From Bradyrhizobium sp. AZCC 1693 (GTDB taxonomy: Bacteria; Pseudomonadota; Alphaproteobacteria; Rhizobiales; Xanthobacteraceae): a stretch of 64,000 nucleotides of DNA. The notes below the pieces were generated by a model that saw only the letters and a program-made list of their open reading frames with translations, was not told the DNA's origin and did not search any database. Below are positions 61,891 to 64,000 of the stretch, in pieces. The stretch covers positions 5,456,001 through 5,520,000 of the forward strand of contig NZ_JAZHSD010000001.1 in assembly GCF_036924745.1 (NCBI RefSeq), read 5' to 3'. The translations under genes were made by a program, and so were the position numbers. The stretch's first letter is position 1, and the number at the start of each line of letters is the position of its first letter.

Positions 61891-62167
61891 GCGCATGAAC
61901 GTGGGGGTTGGAACGGGGGGTAAAGAGGAGAGCGCAATGAGCCATTCCATGCTCCGCATGTCTGCTCTAGGTCTTGGCTGCGTAAAAACGCAGCGGCGCT
62001 GCGCTGGCGTAGAATGAGCATTCCACCAAGTGTCGTATCCGGTCGTCGAAACTTCGCGTGCTTGTTCGGTTGCAATTGATTTCGGAAAATTATTCTCGTC
62101 GTCGTTCGATTTTTTGAGTTTTTACACAGCCGGGTCAAAAGCTGACTTGCGGGAAATGACCGCTGTT

Positions 62168-62256
62168 GTGAAGGGTTTCGGATGCCGGCCCCATGACGGT
62201 GGGGCCGCGCGCACGGGGGCCGGCGTCCGAAAGCCTCCAAGGGAGGAAACCGCGCT
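62168..62256 (+). repeat. Structured intergenic repeat, copy B
   Basis: Second copy of the unit at 55211. Outer arms GGTTTCGG (62174) and CCGAAAGCC (62227) and the inner GCCGGCCC/GGGGCCGGC stem are kept, as is the CTCCAAGGGAGGAAACCGCG tail. It lies near mobile-element remains. Confidence 0.65.
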
Positions 62257-62504
62257 TGAGGGAATGAAGGCCGTGCCGCAGGTGCTATGGCGATTTGAGA
62301 GCCGCGGGAGAGATTTGTGATCGGGATCGAGCCGCCCCGGCAAGTTGGCCGACGGTGAAGCGGCTGGTGAATCGGCGGCGGATTGCGTCGGACATGAAGA
62401 ACTGTCGGACGATTTGAGACGAGGGCTGGATATCTGAGCGTGCTCTGCCGTGGCCGGTCGAAGGCCGGCGAGCGCGATGACGAGATTTGCGGGATTGTGA
62501 CGGC

Positions 62505-62955
62505 TCATGAGGTGTCGATCCTGATGACGTTCGTTGGAGCTGTCGGCCGATGCCGTGGCGTTGCACCGCGCTCGAAGACCTCGATGATGATCATGCGACC
62601 GCCGCAGCATGGACAACTCGGTTTGTTGAGATCGACGGCGGTTGCGGCAGGCTGGCCTTCAGGTTTTGCAACGGCGAGCAGCTCACGGGCGCGTGCGATG
62701 TTGTCGGCGCAAGCGCTTTTGGCAAACAGGCCGTAGTGGCGGATGCGGTGGAAGCGGGATGGCAGCACGTGGATGAGGAAGCGGCGGATGAACTCGTCCG
62801 TGGCGAGCGTCATGCGCTTGTATCGATCGCGGCCCTCGATGCGGTAATCCTTCCACTTGAAGGTGATGCCGTGCTCGTCGAAGGGCAACGCGGTGGGTGT
62901 AACGCGCCAGATAGGCCAGCACAGCTTCAGGTCCGCCGAATGGTCGCTTTAGACG
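62505..62955 (-). pseudogene. IS91-family transposase, C-terminal remnant with frameshift
   Basis: KRPFGGPEAVLAYLARYTHR near 62940-62890 and, in the next frame, ITFKWKDYRIEGRDRYKRMT and TDEFIRRFLIHVLP match the C-terminal half of IS91-type (Y2) transposases. Several residues are missing between the two frames. The zinc-finger-like end CPCCGGRM is kept. The N-terminal half with the catalytic tyrosines is absent. Confidence 0.8.
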
Positions 62956-63587
62956 CGCTTGCTGATCTCCGCCATCTGGGCGGCGGCGTGGCAGGCGCGA
63001 TTGAGCTGGCGCGTGGTCATCGGCTGCGCCGGATCGCGGCCCGGAAACAGCCATCCCTGCGGCCGCGCCGCCTTCCACCAGGCCCGCAGCAGGTTGAGCA
63101 GGTGCGGCGACAACATGACGTTACGGTCCTTGCCGCCTTTGCCTTGCTCGACGCGGATGATCATTTGCTTGCTGTCGATGTCGGAGACCTTGAGCGAGAT
63201 GACCTCGGTGGCGCGCAGGCCGGCGCCGTAGGCCACGCTTAGCGCCGCCTTGTACTTGAGCCCGGGTGCCGCATCGAGCAGCCGCGCCACTTCCTCCGGG
63301 CTGAGCACCACCGGCAGCTTGCGCGGCTCGTGAATGACATGGGTGTGCTCGACGATCTCGTGGCGCTTGAGTGTGACCTTAAAGAAGAACCGCAGCGTCG
63401 ATACGGTCTGATTGATGGTCGGCACACCAACACCGCTCGCCGCCAGATGTAGCTGGTAGCGGCGCACGTCCTCGAACGTCGCCGTATCCGGTGATCGCCC
63501 GAGAAACGCCGCGAAGTTCTTGACCCTCTGCACGTAGTCATGTTGGGTCTTCGGCGCTAACTTGCGGATCGTCATGTCTTCGATCAT
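62949..63587 (-). pseudogene. Truncated tyrosine recombinase (integrase of an IS91-type pair)
   Basis: From ATG 63587 about 212 codons encode the SAM-like DNA-binding domain (TIRKLAPKTQHDYVQRVKNF) and the start of the catalytic domain, with the first arginine in GAGLRATEVISLKVSD. It stops just after AAQMAEISKRV, where relatives continue with the HxLRH box and the catalytic tyrosine. The break abuts the transposase remnant, so one deletion removed the end of this gene and the start of the next. Confidence 0.82.
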
Positions 63588-63684
63588 GCGCCGGCACGCT
63601 AGACGGTTGTCGCCGCTATGACGCGCTTTTAACACGCATTTGGGGCTCAAGATCGCCTTCGCCTCTCAGCACAAAGGCGTGTGA

Positions 63685-64000
63685 TCAGACGCGCTCAACG
63701 GCAACCGCGAAAACATATCCGACACCGCGCTCGGTCTGGATGACGCGCGGCGCGCTGGAATCTCGTTCGAGCTTGCGCCGGAGGCGAAGGATCTGCACGT
63801 CGATGCTGCGATCGAAGATATCCTCGTGAACGCGAGTTGCTTGCAGAAGGTGTTCTCGGCTCAGCGGACGCTGTGGGGCTTCGAGGAACGCGAGCAGCAT
63901 CGCGTACTCGCCTTTGGTCAGCGCTACCGGGACGCCAGCCGGGTCGGTCAACTGGCGAGCACGGCGATCAAGCTGCCAGCCGGAAAATCGAAATCGTCCG
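63685..64000 (-). CDS. OmpR-family response regulator, C-terminal part
   Basis: The winged-helix output domain runs in from the right edge: FRFSGWQLDRRARQLTDP, LTKGEYAMLLAFLEAP, SREHLLQATRV, DRSIDVQILRLRRKLE and ERGVGYVFAV. The receiver domain and the partner kinase lie outside the window. The frame is open through the window end, so this is a partial gene; a TTG at 63951 is not a true start. Confidence 0.88.
   Translation of the reverse strand, partial: GRFRFSGWQLDRRARQLTDPAGVPVALTKGEYAMLLAFLEAPQRPLSREHLLQATRVHEDIFDRSIDVQILRLRRKLERDSSAPRVIQTERGVGYVFAVAVERV

Larger units (their letters stand above)
61389..62504. other. Intergenic region with remnants and repeat
   Basis: About 1.1 kb between the cyclase start and the IS91-type remnant. 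It holds the binding-protein remnant at 61800-61890 and repeat copy B at 62168-62256. No gene is supported. Confidence 0.5.

Noticed and set aside
62122..62616. A minus-strand frame covering repeat copy B
   Set aside because: Its product is a translation of the structured repeat; the same spurious peptide arises at copy A.
10062..64000. A prophage or integrative element spanning the island
   Set aside because: No phage structural genes, tRNA, attachment repeats or conjugation genes were seen; the only integrase is a truncated IS91-associated one.

Overview
The window is high-GC DNA from an alphaproteobacterium, most likely Bradyrhizobium or a close relative in the Nitrobacteraceae. That placement rests on codon use, the density of acyl-CoA genes, a CyaC-type haem/Fe-S adenylate cyclase, and a structured intergenic repeat of a kind I associate with this family. 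It is inference, with no marker gene in view. I found no rRNA, tRNA or CRISPR array.

Positions 1-40,300 form an accessory catabolic island for CoA-activated acids. From the left it holds the end of a branched-chain amino-acid-type ABC ATPase with an FAD oxidoreductase, then a TetR gene, an acyl-CoA dehydrogenase, and a GntR-led run of crotonase, double-length acyl-CoA dehydrogenase, class III CoA-transferase and TctC-type binding protein. A graveyard of five broken genes follows (10.06-12.28 kb). Next come a quinone-oxidoreductase-like MDR, an iron-dependent alcohol dehydrogenase, two metallo-beta-lactamase-fold hydrolases and a racemase-like CoA-transferase family protein.

The core of the island (17.6-39.9 kb) is a duplicated beta-oxidation-type system. 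Each copy has a crotonase, an SCP2-type thiolase and a nitronate-monooxygenase-like flavoprotein, with related TetR regulator, AMP-forming ligase, SDR and ABC binding-protein genes. Copy 1 also has two acyl-CoA dehydrogenases and further SDRs. Copy 2 has a second NMO-like gene and a PaaG-like crotonase, but its SDR is broken. Several promoters carry a previously unlabelled 14-bp palindrome, TGAC-N6-GTCA, sometimes in pairs 20-21 bp apart, which suggests one TetR-type regulon. The likely flow is import, CoA ligation, dehydrogenation, hydration or ring handling, oxidation and thiolysis of a branched or alicyclic acid; the substrate is unknown.

Positions 40.3-44.1 kb hold a truncated CocE/NonD hydrolase, an insertion sequence with about 21-bp inverted repeats, a small conserved-looking ORF and cyaC. 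Positions 44.7-53.7 kb form an envelope stress or redox locus. An ECF sigma factor, its zinc-type anti-sigma factor and a Tat-exported HAD protein run leftward. A Tat-exported MBL protein, TPR protein, DoxX, cytochrome c', dihaem cytochrome c, small secreted protein, porin and membrane protein run rightward. The two divergent promoters share the same motif, (G/A)GAATAAA-N14-GGTCT, so the sigma factor probably drives both arms.

Positions 53.8-64.0 kb are mobile and decaying DNA: remnants of PF04392-type binding proteins, a proline-rich secreted protein, two copies of a structured repeat with compensatory changes, a group II intron with its reverse transcriptase, a frameshifted cyclase-ATPase-TPR regulator, and a collapsed integrase/IS91-type transposase pair. 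The end of an OmpR-family response regulator lies at the right edge.
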